NCBI RefSeq assembly: GCF_900110275.1
Contig: NZ_FODC01000008.1
Span: 62,001-126,000 of the forward strand
Source of the DNA: Duganella sp. CF517
GTDB lineage: Bacteria; Pseudomonadota; Gammaproteobacteria; Burkholderiales; Burkholderiaceae_D
DNA length: 64,000 nt
Direction: 5' to 3'
Both the position numbers and the translations under genes were made by a program. Under the pieces are notes generated by a model. It did no database searches and was not told the origin of the DNA. It saw only the letters and a program-made list of their open reading frames with translations. Of the stretch, positions 61,243-64,000 are shown piece by piece. Position 1 is the first letter of the stretch. Each line of letters starts with the position of its first letter.

Positions 61243-61617
61243 ATGGCAATTAGCAAAGACGACATCCTGGCAGCAGTTAGCGAAATGTCCGTAATGGACC
61301 TGAACGAACTGGTCAAAGCTTTCGAAGAAAAATTCGGCGTTTCGGCCGCAGCAATGGCAGCTCCAGCAGCTGGCGGCGCCGCAGCTGGCGCGGTTGCTGA
61401 AGAGCAAACCGAATTCAACGTTGTTCTGACCGAAATCGGCGCGAACAAAGTTGGCGTGATTAAAGCTGTTCGCGAAATCACCGGTCTGGGCCTGAAAGAA
61501 GCCAAAGACGTGGTTGATGGCGCTCCTAAGACCGTCAAAGAAGCCCTGTCGAAAGCTGACGCTGAAGCCGCTAAGAAGAAGCTGGAAGAAGCTGGCGCCA
61601 AGGCTGAACTGAAGTAA
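61243..61617 (+). CDS. rplL: 50S ribosomal protein L7/L12
   Basis: The 124-residue stalk protein has an N-terminal dimerisation helix (MAISKDDILAAVSEMSVMDLNELVK), an Ala/Gly hinge (AAPAAGGAAAGAV) and a C-terminal factor-binding domain (VGVIKAVREITGLGLKEAKDVVDGAP). ATG 61243 follows TTGGAG. It is present in several copies per ribosome and lies in the usual rplJ-rplL-rpoB order. Confidence 0.98.
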   Translation: MAISKDDILAAVSEMSVMDLNELVKAFEEKFGVSAAAMAAPAAGGAAAGAVAEEQTEFNVVLTEIGANKVGVIKAVREITGLGLKEAKDVVDGAPKTVKEALSKADAEAAKKKLEEAGAKAELK

Positions 61618-61654
61618 TCAAGTTGTACGGCGCCTAGCTAGTAATTAGCGCCTC

Positions 61655-61706
61655 GAGCCAAAGCTGCGGATTTCCTTCTGAAAGGGAGGAAATCCGGCTT
61701 TGGCTC
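61655..61706 (+). promoter_or_regulatory. Long hairpin in the rplL-rpoB spacer (attenuator or processing site)
   Basis: The spacer of 304 nt (61618-61921) contains a stem of about 20 bp: 61655-61676 with 61687-61706, interrupted by a 2-nt bulge. Only a weak T-rich tract follows, so partial termination or RNase III-type cleavage is more likely than full termination. The rest of the spacer shows no gene. Confidence 0.6.
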
Positions 61707-61921
61707 CTTTGTCGTCCTCGTCGTATTTGTAGCGTTTTGTCCGACGCTGCAGTGGTTAGTAGTTTATTCAAATCAGCTGGAAATGGTAGAGATTTCAGGT
61801 TTCGTCTGTGTGACATGCAGCCGAGATTGTTGCTGAAGTGGCTGTGGATCGATTGATATTGGTCATCCGCGCACTGGCAAAACCTGAATTTTTTATCCTT
61901 TCTGTCACTCACGGAGTGTCC

Positions 61922-64000
<2,079 letters not shown>

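Overview
The window reads as a chromosomal segment of a high-GC betaproteobacterium, most likely Oxalobacteraceae (Massilia, Duganella or Janthinobacterium group). The basis is the Burkholderiales-type gene orders (SAH riboswitch-ahcY-small membrane protein-metF; tRNA-Tyr/Gly/Thr-tuf-tRNA-Trp-secE-nusG-rplKAJL-rpoB), a Burkholderia-type porin, a finger-poor DksA and a JDVT-CTERM sorting pair. The genus is inference; no 16S gene is present. No prophage, complete insertion sequence, CRISPR array or rRNA gene was found.

Layout. 1-10.2 kb: a partial STAS-like gene, dksA, a CobW-type GTPase, xerC, a DUF484 gene and a porin on the minus strand, then a Sel1-repeat protein, dapF and two LpxL-like acyltransferases. 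10.4-14.6 kb is a methyl-cycle block: metK, a large inverted-repeat element, an SAH riboswitch, ahcY, a holin-like membrane protein and metF. 14.6-19.9 kb holds 5-formyl-THF cyclo-ligase, a lytic transglycosylase, a GST, cca and a GNAT protein.

20.0-27.3 kb is the most interesting part. It is a tight seven-gene operon: a small glutamic intramembrane protease (MrtJ type), a surface protein with a cytochrome c domain, five Hydin-like repeats and a JDVT-CTERM tail, then TlpA, a DUF4266 lipoprotein ending in Cys-Gly-Cys-Asn, a DUF3570 protein carrying an ApbE-type flavinylation motif, ApbE itself, and DsbD. I read it as an envelope redox module with its own anchoring protease, thiol supply and flavin transferase. 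A short AT-richer pair of genes (DUF6932-like and a small partner) follows and looks acquired.

28-37 kb: an Lrp-type regulator divergent from hppD, a fused indolepyruvate oxidoreductase, then a molybdopterin oxidoreductase with a 4Fe-4S partner that lacks one cluster cysteine. 37-45.6 kb: a TonB-dependent receptor, an MFS transporter with a divergent LysR regulator and an operator-like dyad, an S41 protease lipoprotein and an M14 peptidase. 45.7-50.3 kb: a reductase-folB-ttcA operon, a MidA-type methyltransferase and a membrane J-domain protein. 50.3-55.9 kb: a CheW protein, a REC-DUF3369-HD-GYP response regulator and a large MASE1-PAS-GGDEF-EAL protein. 56.2 kb to the end: the tRNA/tuf/ribosomal protein/RNA polymerase cluster, cut off inside rpoB.
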